DNA of 6,577 nt from Prevotella sp. GTDB taxonomy: Bacteria > Bacteroidota > Bacteroidia > Bacteroidales > Bacteroidaceae. Under the pieces are notes generated by a model. The model worked only from the letters and a program-made list of their open reading frames with translations. It was not told where the DNA came from and searched no databases. The stretch lies in NCBI GenBank assembly GCA_017623335.1, contig JAGAPI010000030.1:1-6577 (forward strand). Direction: 5' to 3'. The translations under genes and the position numbers were made by a program. Shown piece after piece: positions 5,630-6,577 of this stretch. How positions within the stretch are numbered: position 1 is the first letter of the stretch; every line of letters begins with the position of its first letter.

Positions 5630-6577
5630 TTATTTTTTTGTTGAACGGTTAATACGTTTTGTGATATTGCGCTGCACCACACAGTAGTCGATGGTCGGCG
5701 CAAACATGTTGCCAAAGAGTATGGCGAGCATCATGCCTTCGGGGAATCCCGGGTTCATCACACGGATGAGCACTGTCATGCAGCCGATGATGAGACCGTA
5801 GATCCACTTTCCGCATTCGGTGCGGCACGATGTCACGGGGTCGGTAGCCATGAACACGGCGCCAAAGGCAAATCCTCCTAAAGCCAGATGCTCATACCAC
5901 TCGATGGGCAACATGCCGGTATGCTGGAATACGGCTGCAAGCGCACCGCCGCCAACAAAGATGCTGAGCATAATCTTCCACGAGGCGATGCCCGTGAATA
6001 TCAGTATTGCCGCACCTATGGCAATGGCTATCACGCTTGTCTCGCCGATTGAGCCGGGGATGAATCCCAGCACCATGTCGCAGAGCGATGCCTGAGGAAT
6101 GTTGTTCTGTGCCAGCTCTCCGAGCGGTGTTGCCATGGTGAAGCCGTCGGGCAGCTGGTTGCCCAGACCCAAAATCTTGTCGGTGCTCACCCACACGGCA
6201 TCACCGCTCATCTTGGTAGGGTAAGAGAAGAAGAGGAACGCCCTGGCAAGCAGCGCCACATTGAATATGTTCATTCCCGTGCCGCCGAAAATCTCCTTGC
6301 CGAAGATAACGGCAAACGCCACTGCAAGCACGATAACCCACAGAGGGCAGCCCACAGGCAGAATCATGGGAATGAGAATGCCGCTCACGAGGTAGCCCTC
6401 TTGAATCTCCTCGCCTTTCCACTGAGCCCAAATGAACTCGATGCCGAGCCCCACGATATAGCTCACAATAATCTTTGGCAGCACGATGAGTGCGCCATAG
6501 ACAAACATTTCAATGAACGAGGCGCTGGCAAGAGTGCCTGCAGCCAGATAGTTCTGATAGCCCACATTGTACATGCC
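5630..6577 (-). CDS. nqrB: Na+-NQR subunit B, 5' partial
   Basis: This is the C-terminal 315 residues of NqrB, the largest membrane subunit, which carries covalent FMN and riboflavin and is where quinone is reduced and Na+ moves. The frame is open through the right edge (Gly codon 6575-6577). By comparison with family lengths of about 380-415, some 70-90 N-terminal residues are off-window. The visible Met at 6574 is internal (GMYNVGYQ). Signatures include FGGTGMNIFNVALLARAFLFFSYP cut into recognisable parts (GKEIFGG, NIFNVALLARAF), ATDPVT, NPGFPEGMMLAILFGN and FAPTIDYCVVQRNI near the C-terminus. Multiple membrane helices are evident. The flavinylation motif reads DGFTMATPL, with the FMN-bearing Thr at codon 6128-6130. 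The more familiar form is S/T-G-A-T, so Gly is replaced by Met here. nqrA is expected immediately upstream, beyond the window. Confidence 0.96.
   Translation of the reverse strand, partial: GMYNVGYQNYLAAGTLASASFIEMFVYGALIVLPKIIVSYIVGLGIEFIWAQWKGEEIQEGYLVSGILIPMILPVGCPLWVIVLAVAFAVIFGKEIFGGTGMNIFNVALLARAFLFFSYPTKMSGDAVWVSTDKILGLGNQLPDGFTMATPLGELAQNNIPQASLCDMVLGFIPGSIGETSVIAIAIGAAILIFTGIASWKIMLSIFVGGGALAAVFQHTGMLPIEWYEHLALGGFAFGAVFMATDPVTSCRTECGKWIYGLIIGCMTVLIRVMNPGFPEGMMLAILFGNMFAPTIDYCVVQRNITKRINRSTKK

Overview
The window looks like a chromosomal segment from an anaerobic gut or oral Bacteroidales bacterium, probably Prevotella-like or Muribaculaceae-like. This rests on the Bacteroidetes flavour of the NQR subunits, the scarcity of Shine-Dalgarno sequences, and a large GH2 glycosidase as neighbour. 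The genus cannot be fixed from this sequence alone.

Layout: two blocks converge on a 222-base intergenic region. On the left, the + strand carries the 3' part of a LacZ-type glycoside hydrolase family 2 gene (2-2077); its N-terminus lies off the left edge. On the right, the - strand carries a tightly packed Na+-translocating NADH:quinone oxidoreductase (Na+-NQR) operon, read nqrB (5' cut by the window edge), nqrC, nqrD, nqrE, nqrF. The gaps are 6, 3, 3 and 12 bases. nqrA is expected just beyond the right edge.

How the NQR genes work together: NqrF oxidises NADH with FAD and passes electrons through its 2Fe-2S cluster to the NqrD/NqrE membrane iron-sulfur site. They then go to covalent FMN on NqrC, to covalent FMN and riboflavin in NqrB, and to quinone, with Na+ export. 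All ligands I could locate are present: NqrF C70/C76/C79/C111, NqrE C26/C120, NqrD C36/C119, NqrC T229, and the NqrB Thr codon at 6128-6130.

The standout is NqrC. Its N-terminus carries an in-frame rubredoxin-like domain of the rubrerythrin type (C-x2-C-x12-C-x2-C) placed before the usual single membrane helix, so it should face the cytoplasm. This would add a possible extra one-electron centre to the sodium pump.

The intergenic region holds a compact 120-bp inverted-repeat element built from six copies of a 9-base unit, an intrinsic terminator for the nqr operon, and a small A-loop hairpin beside the nqrF stop. No RNA genes, CRISPR arrays, insertion sequences or initiating promoters were recognised. 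No gene-free stretch exceeds 300 bases.
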